From contig JAKNDB010000064.1 in assembly GCA_024305405.1 (NCBI GenBank), forward strand, positions 1 to 64,000: DNA of 64,000 bases, in the 5' to 3' direction. Shown piece after piece: positions 14,328 through 25,880 of the stretch. A model generated the notes under the pieces. The model saw only the letters and a list, made by a program, of their open reading frames with translations. It ran no database searches and had not been told where the DNA came from. A program made the position numbers and the translations under genes. How positions within the stretch are numbered: the first letter of the stretch is position 1; each line of letters starts with the position of its first letter. The DNA is from Dirofilaria immitis (lineage: Eukaryota > Nematoda > Chromadorea > Rhabditida > Onchocercidae).

Positions 14328-15171
14328 ATGCAAATATTAATCCATGGCGAGTAATGTATTTGTAAATACTTAATTTATCAAACAGACTTTCCCATTCCTT
14401 CGAACATTATATAGCTGTATAAATTTTAAAAAAGTTCCCTATTTATTCCGATTTATGTGTTTTACTATTTCCAGTATATAAATTTAATGATATTTGTATA
14501 TAACTTTCCGCATAGATTTATCTTCACCTGTAAGAAATTAATTCTGGAGACAATTTCATATCGATTTTTAATAAAATGATTAAAGTTAGTATATCGTATA
14601 TGATCAAAATATTAAGACATTTCCTCAAATTGCTTTTTTAGATGAATCTAACAAGCAAGATTAAAATGAAACTCGTGATGGACATCTGTTTTTAACTTTA
14701 TCATTGTTTCTCTATTATGATTTGCACCAGTATTTATTACTTCTAAAATAATTATAGAAGATGGCGAAATATTCGTCGCTCGTTCTCCTAATTCAATACC
14801 ATCCTCATTAACGTTCTTATTTTCGGAATCTTTATGCCTGATCGTGACCAGCAAATGAAAAAAAAAGCCATAGTTTATGCAATGATAAAAATTTGAGAAT
14901 CGTTGATCTTTTCTGAAGCAATCAGTCTTTTTCAGTTCCCTTCTATTTACTTCTATTCATTAATTTGTTAGCCATAGAAATGTAAACGGATAATGAAAAA
15001 ACTGCACCAAACTAATCACTTCTGACATATTAGACGATATCATTTATCATATCTAAATTTACATTATCAAGAAATCATGTATAATTCATTAAATAACTGG
15101 ACAGTCTTAATGTTTGAAATAATACTGCCTACAAATGAATTAGTCGGATGATAGAAGAGAAATTAGTGTTT
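14328..15171. other. AT-rich intergenic spacer
   Basis: Downstream of SDHD. Nothing recognisable was found. A 68-codon minus-strand open frame (14648-14854) shows no motif or splice context and is not called. Confidence 0.5.
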
Positions 15172-16220
15172 TCATAGATATATACGATGATTTTGTCGTA
15201 TATATTTGTCTAATCGTAGATATGCATTATAATTCGTCTAATCATAGATATATACGATGATTTTGTCGTATATATTTCTCTAATCATAGATGTGGATTAT
15301 GACTCGTCTATGTTTGTCTAATCATAGATATGCATTATGATTCGTCTAATCATAGATATATACGATGATTTTGTCGTATATATTTCTCTAATCATAGATC
15401 TGGATTATGACTCGTCTCTGTTTGTCTAATCATAGATATGCATTATTATTCGTCTAATCATAGATATATACGAGGATTTTGTCGTGTATATTTCTCTAAT
15501 CATAGATATGGATTATGACTCGTCTATGTTTGTCTAATCATAGATATGCATTATCATTCGTCTAATCATAGATATATACGATGATTTTGTCGTATATATT
15601 TGTCTAATCGTAGATATGCATTATAATTCGTCTAATCATAGATATATACGATGATTTTGTCGTGTATATTTCTCTAATCATAGATGTGGATTATGACTCG
15701 TCTATGTTTGTCTAATCATAGATATGCATTATGATTCGTCTAATCATAGATATATACGATGATTTTGTCGTATATATTTCTCTAATCATAGATCTGGATT
15801 ATGACTCGTCTCTGTTTGTCTAATCATAGATATGCATTATTATTCGTCTAATCATAGATATATACGAGGATTTTGTCGTGTATATTTCTCTAATCATAGA
15901 TATGGATTATGACTCGTCCATGTTTGTCTAAACATAGATATGCATTATGATTCGTCTAATCATAGATATATACGATGATTTTGTCGTATATATTTGTCTA
16001 ATCATAGATATGCATTATAATTTGTCTAATCATAGATATATACGATGATTTTGTCGTATATATTTCTCTAATCATAGATATGGATTATGACTCGTCTCTG
16101 TTTGTCTAATCATAGATATGCATTATAATTCATCTAATCATAGATATTTACGACGATTTTTTCGTAGATTTTGCCCATTCATCGATATGCATAATGATTC
16201 TATCTAATCAAAGATATTCA
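15172..16220 (+). repeat. Second satellite array, diverged variant
   Basis: About 1 kb of units related to the 1-10384 array but with 'gatgattttgtcgtatata' instead of 'gatgaatttgtcgtatata' and with a 'tctaatcatagatatg' spacer throughout. The hairpin arms are kept. A roughly 430-bp block is repeated inside it (15230-15500 closely matches 15640-15920), so this array has its own higher-order period. It has the same orientation as the first array. Confidence 0.92.
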
Positions 16221-16435
16221 TTTTTCGATACTAGATACCGTTATTTGATCTGCTTTTATGCATACACATTGCTCAATTTGGAGAGTAAGCGATGAGCACA
16301 CTCTACCTAACATATTATAACTTCATCGCTCTCTATCAACGTTATAGTATTTTTTAAAATTTTTTTTCTCTTTTTTTTGTAAAGATAATTTTAATCAAAA
16401 ATATATGATTTACATGTTATATAATAGAAATCTAA

Positions 16436-16440
<5 letters not shown>
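16200..16440. repeat. Low-copy 'unit A' shared with 25262-25620
   Basis: Contains 'gataccgttatttgatctgc', 'catattataacttc' and 'ttttttaaaattt', in the same order as at 25262-25620, with an extra stretch present in the second copy. It directly follows satellite in both places. It appears to be a conserved single-copy component of the satellite/minisatellite module. No coding frame. Confidence 0.7.

Positions 16441-16480
<40 letters not shown>
16441..16480. repeat. (TA)n microsatellite
   Basis: About 20 uninterrupted TA dinucleotides between unit A and the AT-rich minisatellite. Confidence 0.95.
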
Positions 16481-16481
<1 letters not shown>

Positions 16482-17347
16482 AATATTATTTATATTTTCA
16501 AATCAAAATTTTTTTTCCTAAAAAATACTTTGTAGTATATAAAAATAATGATATTTGAATATATAATATATGGTGAGAAAATATTGATAGTATCTATAAA
16601 AATAATATTTAAAAGTATATACATAAGGAAAAAATGTATTTATATAGAGAGAGAAAATATTTTTAATATGTATGAAAATATACGCATATTTCTTGTATGC
16701 TATAAAATAAAAATTTAACATATTTTCTTTTATAATATAAAGCAAAAATATTACATATTTCTTATATATTAAAAAATAAAAGTATTACATATTTTCTTAT
16801 ATACTAGAAAATAATATTACACATGCAATATTTTCTTATATACTATAAAATATAAGTTTAACTTATTTTTTATATACTATAAAATAAAAATTTTTATATT
16901 TTCTTATATACTAGAAAATAAAGATATTGCATATTTTCTTATATACTGGAAAATGAAAATATTTCGTATGCAATATTTTCTTATATGCTATAAAATAAAA
17001 ATTTTTATATTTTCTTATATACCAGAAAGTAAAAATACTATGTCTTTTCTTATATAACGGAAAATAAAAATATTATATGTAGTATTTTCTTGTGTACTAT
17101 AAAATAAAAATCTAACATAAAAATTTTTATATTTTTTTATATACTAGGAAATAAAAATACTGCATGTTTTTTATATGCTATAAAATAAAAATATTACATA
17201 TTTTCTTATATACCAGAAAATGAAAATATTGCATATTTTCTTATATACTAGAAATTAAAAGATTGTATACTTTGTTACATACTAGAAAATAAAAATATTA
17301 CATATTTTATATATATATAAAATAAATATACATATTTTCTTATATAC
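16481..17347. repeat. AT-rich minisatellite, second copy
   Basis: Nearly identical to 10440-11337 but missing some units relative to it. It ends in 'cttatatac', and the last five bases (17343-17347, tatac) are one copy of the target-site duplication of the retroelement that follows. Minus-strand open frames here only translate the repeat. Confidence 0.9.
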
Positions 17348-17773
17348 TGTCGAGAATTTTCTCGATACTAATTTTTAATTATAAGTATTTTGAAATCTTT
17401 ATTTTTCTATAAATCATTCATTGCTTATAAAATGTAAACCATTCTCATGGCGCCGTTTCCGGCGGATGTTCTAATTCCATAAAAAAGTTGTCTCACGTCT
17501 AAATATGTCTATCCTTGTAAATCTCCTCCTTACGAAATCTTTTATATAATGGACCATGACTTTGTAGCAGATCAGTTTTTTTTATTTTTACTTTGGTGTT
17601 TACGCAGTTGTCTACAGTTTTACCAAGGTCAACGTTCCCGTTTTCTTTAAAATAAATTGTTATTACATTCTTCTTGTCACCTTACCGAATTCATCCACAA
17701 AGAACCCTTCTCCACCAAATACAACTTCCACCAAATTCAAACTCAATTCAGTCTGATCAAAAAGCTGACAACA
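17348..17773 (+). repeat. 5' LTR of the BEL/Pao element (family 1)
   Basis: Begins TGTCGAG and ends ACAACA. It differs from the 3' LTR by scattered substitutions and small indels (for example a 6-bp loss at 'cttaccgaattc'), so some time has passed since insertion. It is followed by tggtgccacgagccggga, a primer-binding sequence starting TGG as expected for pairing with a tRNA CCA end. Confidence 0.92.
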
Positions 17774-18049
17774 AAATAAAATTGGTGCCACGAGCCGGGA
17801 ATGTCAGCTGTAATATTTAAAGCTGTTCAAACCATATCTATGATTAGACAAATATATACGACGGAATCATCGTATATATCTATGATTAGACGAATCATAA
17901 TGCACATCTATGATTAGAAAACATAGACGAGTCATAATCCATATCTACGATTAGAGAAATATATGCGACAAATTCATCGTATATATCTATGATTAGACGA
18001 GTCATAATGCATATCTATGATTAGACAATCATAGACGAGTCATAATCCA
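17774..18049. repeat. Truncated gag start, then inverted satellite inside the retroelement
   Basis: 17774-17831 carries the primer-binding site and the same gag beginning as at 18637 (ATGTCAGCTG...). It breaks off at about 17832. From there to 18049 the sequence is satellite in reverse orientation ('atctatgattagac', 'atatatacgac'). The same LTR, primer-site and inverted-satellite order occurs at 11338-11850, where the gag start is missing. Confidence 0.85.
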
Positions 18050-18609
18050 TGTTGCGAATTTCAATATCGCGAAATTCCAAATAAATAATAAAATAAAATT
18101 TTAACATAAAAATAATTACAAAATATTATGATGATTCATTAGTGCCATTTATCACATTAATCTACATATTTTTCAGTATGTTTACATGTTCCCACGCTAC
18201 ATTCTCCCATGTTTCCTATCTTGAAGCAATGTTTACATGTTCCCACGCTACATTCTAATGTTGTCATTTCCTGTCTTAGAATTCTAATTCATTTTTCCAG
18301 CCATCCAACAAACTATCCAATTGTTAGCTAAAAAACCTAACAAACCTTTCTACACGCCCAATTTGTTACTGTTTAAAAACCCTCTAATTTAATACTGTTA
18401 TGAATTATTGAAAACTAATTCATCTTGATCCCTACAATTCCTCAATTCTTCAATTCTTCAATTTCATTTTAAATCATTATTACTGTTACTGTAACCCGTG
18501 CGATTATTAATTTTATAGCGTCGTTCTATTCCTGTTCTACATAAAAAATAAACCTTATTTCAGAATCTTTTGTGACATCAGCTCAACCAATTCAACAAAA
18601 AGAACAACA
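18050..18609 (+). repeat. Second LTR type (family 2) inside the element
   Basis: Begins TGTTGCGAATT and ends AACAACA (TG...CA), about 560 bp, with no visible similarity to family 1. It is followed nine bases later by the identical primer-binding site and gag start. It contains two copies of 'gtttacatgttcccacgcta' (near 18179 and 18230). Its position says it is the 5' LTR that belongs to the gag-pol body downstream, whereas the 3' LTR at 24049 is family 1. Confidence 0.75.
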
Positions 18610-18636
18610 AATATAAAATGGTGCCACGAGCCGGGA

Positions 18637-19609
18637 ATGTCAGCTGCCATAGTTAAAGCTGTTCAACCGGTGAAAGAAAAGGCGTTAAGCCTTCTGGAAG
18701 AAATCATAGAAATGGATCCACTGATGACTGTAGAAGAAATCCAAGAGCAAAACGAAACAGGAAAACGAATCATCGAGGAGAAAATGATGCGCCTCGAATC
18801 ATATGTGGAATCTCTCGAAACGACCAATAAAGGGTGAAGCAGTATATTCAACAAATTTCCTCACCACAAAAAAGGCGAGAGAAAGAAGAAAAATACGCAC
18901 AAATGGTGGACGATGAAACAGGTATTTTAAGATTAATTAATGATAGTAAAGATGTAATAATTATTCTTAAAATGTATGAAAAAGATTCGGAGTTAATACT
19001 TCAACGCTTAGAAAAAAGCACTAAAAAAGAGTACTGACTCAACAGAACGAAACGATACAATCAGCAAATCACACAACAGTGAATTTGCCCCAGTTACCGT
19101 TACCAATATTTGATGGCAACCCAAAGTTATGGAGAGGATTTTGAAGTAGATTTGATGCTGCAATACATCTCCAAAACACCCCAGATATCCAGAAATTAAA
19201 TTATCTCATTGCTTGTTTGAAGGGTGATGCCTTACAAGCTGTAAGGGGATATGATATAACCCCAGAAAATTACAATGTTATCAGAACGGTTCTTGTCGAA
19301 AATTTTGGTCAGTTGTATACAATCAAGAGGTCACTCTATAATGAATTGTACTCGACCAAAAAGAATGAAAGTATCGAAAGAATACTGCGACAGCTGGAAG
19401 CCATGGGCGAGAACTTGGAGCAGTCGAGTATTGAAATAATAATTGAAAGCAGACTGCCAGCATGGATTCTGGAAAAGATTTATCAACAAAAGGAACAGGA
19501 ATCATGGTCAGTAAATAAGCTGAGACAACTTCGCGGGGAACTCGTGCTCAGAAGTGAAGAAGTAATGAGGATTCAATCTCTGAATACGACAAAAATCAAG
19601 AACCAGTAA
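18637..19609 (+). pseudogene. BEL/Pao gag, broken
   Basis: Starts at ATG 18637 just after the primer-binding site. It reads through three overlapping open frames (18637-18837, 18834-19037, 19217-19609) separated by a frameshift near 18834, a stop near 19038 and further disruption before 19217. The first part is helical and charged, with a probable coiled coil, as in Pao gag N-termini. The third contains 'LKGDALQAVRGYDITPENY', which matches the conserved capsid-like region of BEL/Pao gag (DUF1759). The stop at 19609 separates it from the zinc-knuckle frame at 19666. Assignment to BEL/Pao gag is firm; function is lost in this copy. Confidence 0.85.
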
Positions 19610-19665
19610 AGAGTAAGTCAAAACCATTTTCACGATTTATCCCTAATGAAACCTCAGCATTAACG

Positions 19666-20472
19666 GTGTCAATTCCCAAATCAAAGGCAAAAGGGATTAA
19701 AACAAAAAGACCCTGCACATTTTGTAATAAAGATCATTGGGATAATGTGTGTCAGGTTTACTCAACAGTAAAACAAAGAACGGAACGTTTGAAGGAATTA
19801 AAGGTCTGTTTGAACTGCTTTTATAATAGTCACAAGACGACGGATTGTAAAAGCAGAAAACGTTCCTGTTTTTATTGCAAAGACCCTCACAACACAGCAC
19901 TATGCGAAAACAAGTATCGAGGGCACGACGAACCAAATAAAGAAGAAGCCAAGTCCGTGAACGTCAATATTACAAACAAAAACCAAATGGATCAAACGGA
20001 AAAAGAAGTTTTACTTCTATGCAGAAGGGTCAATGTTATCAATCCAGTTAATCAGGAGATTCAAAGCGGAGCTATAGTACTCTTTGATACTGGTGCGCAA
20101 ACATCGTTTGTCTCAAAAAAATTGGCGCAGAAATTGAAATTAGAGGTTGGTGAAAGTGGAGTCATAATGATTGCCTCATTCAGCAACAAATACCCAACTT
20201 CATCTCCGTACTATACAACGGTTATTGGAGTAAAAACCACTGACTCCCAGACCATATTCCTCAAAGTGAATGTGATAGAATCTTTAACCAACTCACTGCC
20301 GATAATTCCATTAGACCAACGGGACGTACCAAGTATCACGAATCAAATTCAATTAGACAGAAGTTTAAGATGCGTAGAACGCCCCGATATACTCATCGGA
20401 ACTATTTCTCTCAATTCATCCCATTTAAAAATGCCAAGTCATAAGATCAGAATTTTCCTTGATAAATACTAA
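19666..20472 (+). pseudogene. BEL/Pao zinc-knuckle and aspartic protease segment
   Basis: An open frame of 268 codons. Three zinc knuckles of the C-X2-C-X3/4-H-X4-C type lie at about residues 17-29, 48-61 and 67-79 (CTFCNKDHWDNVC, CLNCFYNSHKTTDC, CFYCKDPHNTALC). The retroviral-type aspartic protease follows, with the catalytic motif LFDTGAQTSFV at about residue 140 and PDILIG near the end. The frame ends at 20472 with a TAA, and the reverse transcriptase continues in another frame from 20459, so a frameshift separates the two parts of the polyprotein. Confidence 0.9.
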
Positions 20473-22255
20473 GGTTGGTCCGATATTAGCTGGCAGTGGA
20501 GACGCAACAAGGCCACCTAAATTCACTGGAGTGACAACTATATCAAACTGTAAAGAAATTACGCCAACATCCGAATGGCCACAAAGAACATCAACAACTG
20601 TATCCGTCAATAGTATTACCGCAGACATAGACCGCTTCTGGAAATTAGAAGTTATTGGAATACAGGACAAATCTGATGATGAAGATAATGAACAAGCCTT
20701 AAACCAATTTAAGGACAGCATTACGAAAATCAATGAGCGGTATCAGGTGTCATGGCCATGGAAAAAAACAAACCTCAAACTGAACGACAATTTTGGTTTG
20801 TGTCTGGGCAGGTTACAGTCACTGATCAGACGACTTCAAAATGACAAAGATCTGTTACGAAAATACAGTGAAACAATCAATGAACAATTACAATCTAACG
20901 TCATCGAAGAAGTAAATAACGAAACAAATCAAGACGGCATTATCCATTATCTACCACATCATGAAGTCGTAACTCCAAACAAATCTAGAACGAAATTGAG
21001 AATCGTCTATGATGCCTCAGCACATATCAAAGGAATGAAAAGTTTGAACGATGTCCTGTACAGAGGACCGATCACACTCCCCGACTTAGCTGGTGTTTTA
21101 CTTCGGTTTCGCGCGATGAAAAATGTGTTGATTGCCGATATTGAAAAGGCCTTTTACAATTGGAGTTGTTACCAACGGAAAGGAATTGCACAAGATTTCT
21201 ATGGGATATCGAAAAACCACCTACAAAGGATAACCTGATATGTTACGGATTTCAAAGAATACCACTTGGAATAATATCGTTCCCCTTTTTGTTGTCGGCC
21301 ACGCTCAATTACCATTTAGAAAACCACCACAGCAAAACCGCCTATGAAATTTGAAAAAACCTATATGTTGATAATATCATGATACCGATTGAACGGACAG
21401 AGGAAGTTCTGAAAAAATATGAAGAAGTGAAATCAATCTTCAGTAAGGCCTCGATGAATATAAGAGAATTCTTCTCGAACGATAAATGTTTCAATGCTCA
21501 ATTACCCAGTTACGATCTTGCAGAGGTAAGCCGAGTCAAAAAATTTTTGGCATTAGTTGGAATCCACACAAGGATGTCATAGAGATAATATTAAAACCAT
21601 GGACTGATAAGAAACTAACTAAAAGAACAATTCTACAGTTTATAGCTTCTCATTTCGATCTATTAGGTTTCTTAGTTCCAACAATGATATCCTTCAAACT
21701 ATTTCTTCAAGATCTCTGGAAAAAGAAGTTACCATGAGATCAACCACTAAACGAGCATGAAGGCCAAACGTGGAATTCCCTTATAACTATATGGCTAACA
21801 TATGTAAAGGAGATATCACGCGCTGTTATCAACATATTCCAATATACAAATATTCACGTATTCACTGACGCGTCCAGCAAAGCATATGCAGCGGCAATTT
21901 ATGTGAAACAGAGTTCGACAACGTCCTTGATTTTTGTCAAATCAAGAGTAGCCCCAAACAAAACGATGACGATACCGAAACTCGAACTATTAGCAATCTT
22001 AATTGGGGTAAGAGCAGCTCAATTTGTCATCAAACAATTGGAGAAAATTCACAAGTGATTTTATGGTCAAATTCGCGGTGCGCATTGCACTGGATACAAA
22101 ACCATTCTCGACTCTTATCAAGATTTATCCAAAATCGAGTCGAGGAGATACGGAAGGCCAAATTTGCGCATCGATATATTCCAAGTGAGTGTAATCCAGC
22201 AGACATAGCTACGAAAGGAATATCAAGCGATCTGGCAAATCTCACACTTTGGTAG
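20459..22255 (+). pseudogene. BEL/Pao reverse transcriptase and RNase H segment, broken
   Basis: The reverse transcriptase shows LRIVYDASA and the fingers/palm block [11 protein letters not shown] in the frame 20459-21238. The active-site motif YVDN lies at 21364-21375, directly after an in-frame TGA at 21352. The thumb/connection continues in shifted frames to 21737, with another stop there. RNase H begins with FTDASSKAYAA (about 21861) and continues with PKLELLAILIG (about 21978) before another frame change near 22055. At least four breaks are visible, so no functional enzyme is encoded. Confidence 0.88.
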
Positions 22256-24048
22256 AATGGGCCCGAACGGCTGAAGGAGGAAGAATCAAATTAGCCCCAT
22301 TGGGAATATAATATCAAACAAGAAAGCGATAACGAAGAAACCATAGATGAAGAAGGAGAACAAGTAGTAATTATAGCAATTCAAGAAGCTATTACCAAAA
22401 CATCAATCAGCTTTTTGATGCAAATCGGTTCAGCAATTGGTCACGAATGGTCCGAACTACCGTAAGAGCTTTGAAATTTCTTAAACTAATATCCAAAGAT
22501 AAATTTTCCTGGTTATTAAGCAATATATCACGGGAATTCAAATCACTCCATATGAATATGAATTTGCCGTTGAATTGTTACTCAGACAAGCTCAATCGGA
22601 AGGACTGTCAGTAGAGGAAATAAAGAAGCGTACTTGGATTATGTAATGGGATTATGGAAGTTTAGAGGACGATTGCAATTTCCAAGTAGTGGTAGTTGTA
22701 TCTCATATTTAACATACCTCCCGAGACATAATCGAATAACAGAAATTATTATTTAAACATACCATGAAAAAATTCATCATGGAGGCATTCCTCATACAAT
22801 TTCTGAATTAAGAAGATATTAGATACCTAAAGGAAGAACCGAAGTCAAGAGAGTGTTGAATAAATGTTATGGATGTAAACGATGGAAAGCCAAATCGTTT
22901 AAACTGCCACTCATGCCTGACTACCATGACTCCCGAACAGTACGATCCAGAATATTTGCTCGAATCGGATTGGACCATTTAGGCCCTGTCACTGCTAAAA
23001 CTGAAGTTAGAATGGCGAAAAGGTGGGTAGCACTATTTACAATGCTTCACAACCCGTGCAGTGCATTTAGAATTAGCAGATGATTTATCTGCAGAAAGTT
23101 TTCTTACTGCGTTAAGACGATTCGTAGCACGACGAGGCTGTCCTGAACTAATTCTATCAGACAATGCTAGCCAATTCCACCTAGTCTATCGAACGATCAA
23201 GAAACAAGAATCACAATTAAGTAATTTCCTTACAAGCAAAGGAATAATATGGAAGTGTATAACGCCGATGGCACCGTGGAGTGGAGGAATTTATGAAAGA
23301 ATAGTCGGCATAACGAAAGGTGCCTTTAGAAAAGCCGTTGGTAGAAAATTATTAAAGGAAAAGGATTTAGTTACCCTCGTGATTGAAATAGAGAGTATTA
23401 TGAATACTCGCCCATTAACTTACGTGAATTTTGATAATTCAATAATTTTGCGTCCTGTGGATTTTATTTCCCCAATGCCTTATTAAATATACCGATGAGT
23501 AATGGCAATGACGAAGATGAATTTATTCCACGTGAGTTAACCACATATAATAAGCTTATTAAATATTGGTCAAAAACTCTTGAAACTCTTGATGTATTTT
23601 GGAAAATTTGGAAAGATGAGTATTTAAATAGTTTAAGGTAACGTACACAAATAGAACACAAATCTCCTAGAGGTGCAATAACACGTCCACCCTCCCTAGG
23701 AGAAGTCGTACTGGTAAATGAACCACATATACCTCGCGGAATGTGGAAAGTAGCAAAAATAAATAAGCTTAATAAGAGTAGCGATGGAGATGTCAGGAGT
23801 GTCCAGATAGAACTGCCCTTTGGGAAACTTCTCAATAGACCAGTTAATATGTTATACCCTCTGGAAGTGGAACAAGAAGATCAACCCGAAGAATTTGTAA
23901 CTGAATTAATGGATGCAAAGGATGAAGAACCCATCGCACGGAGAACACGAAGTTCAACAAAGGAGCTACGAACTGCAGCTGTGATCGAGAATGCTTTAAG
24001 TTACCAACCTCAATTCCTTCCTCTTGCTAGTTTTCCCCTCTTGGGAAT
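22256..24048 (+). pseudogene. BEL/Pao integrase segment, broken
   Basis: An HHCC-like zinc region is visible as IHHGGIPHT (about 22775) and CYGCKRWK (about 22866). The catalytic core follows: GLDHLGPV (about 22970), ILSDNASQFH (about 23152) and PWSGGIYERIVG (about 23275), which supply the D, D and E positions. The C-terminal part (23741-24048) contains RGMWKVAKI and LPFGKLLNRPVNMLYPLE, typical of the BEL/Pao integrase tail. Stops and frameshifts near 22820, 23083, 23486 and 23640 interrupt it. The last frame runs into the 3' LTR and stops at 24094. Confidence 0.88.
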
Positions 24049-24478
24049 GTCGACAATTTTCTCGAAACTAATTTTTAATTATAAATATTTCTAAATCTTT
24101 ATTTTTCTATAAATCATTCATTGCTTATAAAATGTAAACCATTCTCATGGCGCCGTTTCCGGCGGATGTTCTCATTCCATAAAAAAATTGTCTCACGTCT
24201 AAATATGTCTATCCTTGTAAATCTCCTCCTTACGAAATCTTTTATATAATGGACCATGACTTTGTAGCAGACCAGTTTTTTTATTTTTACTTTGGTGTTT
24301 ACGCAGTTGTCTACAGTTTTACCAAGGTCAACGTTCCCGTTTTCTTTAAAATAAATTGTTATTACATTCTTCTTGTCACCTTACAAATCCCGAATTCATC
24401 CACAAAGAACCCTTCTTAACCAAATACAACTTCCACCAAATTCAAACTCAGTTCGGTCTAATCAAAAAGTTAGCAACA
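24049..24478 (+). repeat. 3' LTR of the BEL/Pao element (family 1)
   Basis: Begins TGTCGACAATT and ends AGCAACA, followed by the target duplication tatac at 24479-24483. At the 'cttacaaatcccgaattc' segment it agrees with copy 1 at 11338 and not with its own 5' LTR, which lacks six bases there. Confidence 0.92.
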
Positions 24479-25115
24479 TATACTATAAAATAAAAATATT
24501 ACATATGCAATATTTTCTTATACACCATAAAATAAAAATTTTTTATATTTTCTTATATACTATAAAATGAAACTTTAACATACTTTCTTATATACTATAA
24601 AATAAAAATATAACATATTTTCTTATATACTAGAAAATGAAAATATTGCATATTTTCCTATATACTAGAAAATAAAAATAGCATATATTTTCTTATATAC
24701 TGGAAAATAAAAATATTACATATGCAATATTTTCTTATATACTATAAATTAAAAATTTAACATAAAATTTTTAATATTTTCTTATATACTATAAAATAAA
24801 AATATTATATTTTCTTATATACCAGAAAATAAAAATATTACATATTTTCTTATATACTATAAAATAAAAATATTGCGCATGCAAAATTTTCTTATATACT
24901 ATAAAATAAAAATTTTTCTCATATACTCGAAAATAAAAATATTACATATGCAATATTTTCTTATATATTGAAATAAAAATTTAACATATTTTCTTATATA
25001 CTTTAAAATAAAAATTTTTATATTTTCTTATATACTATAAAATAAAAATTTAAACTATTTTCTTATATACCAGAAAATAAAAATATTACGTATTTTCTTA
25101 TATATTAGAAAATAA
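24479..25115. repeat. AT-rich minisatellite, third block
   Basis: Degenerate 'ttcttatatactataaaat' units continuing the block interrupted by the retroelement insertion. Confidence 0.9.
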
Positions 25116-25262
25116 TTTTATCGTATTTATCTGTCTAATTGTAAATATGCATGATGACATAAATATATACGATGATTTTGTCGTATAATTTTGTCCAATC
25201 ATAGATATATACGATGATTTTGTCGTGTATATTTGTCTAATCATAGATATGCATTATGATTC
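25116..25262 (+). repeat. Short satellite block
   Basis: Two to three units of the diverged satellite ('atatacgatgattttgtcgt') in forward orientation, bordering the second copy of unit A. Confidence 0.85.
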
Positions 25263-25880
25263 TAATCAGAGACATTTATTTTTTCGAAATATATTTATTA
25301 GATACCGTTATTTGATCTGCTTTTATGCATATAATCGCATCATAACACATACAAGTACCAAACTAATACTGCGTCACTGTTGCTGTTAGAATGATTACTC
25401 GCTGTGTGATTGTATGTCGAATGAATTGATTGCTCATTCGTTGAAACTTTTCGTTTCACCAAGCAATCCATTGCTCAAGTTAGAGAATGAACGATGAGAA
25501 CACTCAACATAACATATTATAACTTCTTCGTTCGCTATTAACGTTGTAGCATTTTTTAAAATTACTTTTTTTTTATTTTTTTATAATTTAAATCAAAAAT
25601 ATTTGATATGCACGGTATATATTATAAAATAAATAATACATGTAGTAAAATATAATAAATATTATATTGTATGCTATAAAATAGAAATTTTACATATTTT
25701 CTTATGTAATATAAAATAAAAATTTTACATGTTTTCTTATATACTATAAAATAAAATTATTACATATTACATTATATACTATGAAATAAAAATATTACAT
25801 ATTTTTTTATATACTGTAAAATAAAAATGTTACATATTTTCTAATATACTATAAAATAAAAATATTAAAATATAAATATT
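25262..25880. repeat. Second copy of unit A, then AT-rich minisatellite
   Basis: 25262-25620 shares 'gataccgttatttgatctgc', 'catattataacttc' and neighbouring sequence with 16200-16440 and contains about 100 bp absent there. 25620-25880 is again minisatellite ('ctataaaataaaaatatt'). Confidence 0.75.

Larger units (their letters stand above)
17348..24478 (+). mobile_element. BEL/Pao LTR retrotransposon, decayed and chimaeric at its 5' end
   Basis: About 7.1 kb, bounded by family-1 LTRs (17348-17773 and 24049-24478) and by a 5-bp direct duplication, tatac, at 17343-17347 and 24479-24483. Removing the element joins 'ttttcttatatac' to 'tataaaataaaaatatt', which matches the minisatellite consensus, so the empty site can be reconstructed. 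The internal order is gag, zinc knuckles, protease, reverse transcriptase, RNase H, integrase, as in BEL/Pao. The coding region is broken by several stops and frameshifts, so this copy cannot be autonomous. 17774-18609 is abnormal: a first primer-binding site and gag start, inverted satellite, then a different LTR. Confidence 0.92.

Noticed and set aside
16518..16745. 75-codon minus-strand frame rich in Tyr, Phe and Ile
   Set aside because: Translation of the AT-rich minisatellite.
24373..24570. 65-codon frame across the 3' LTR end
   Set aside because: Runs from the LTR into minisatellite; no coding features.
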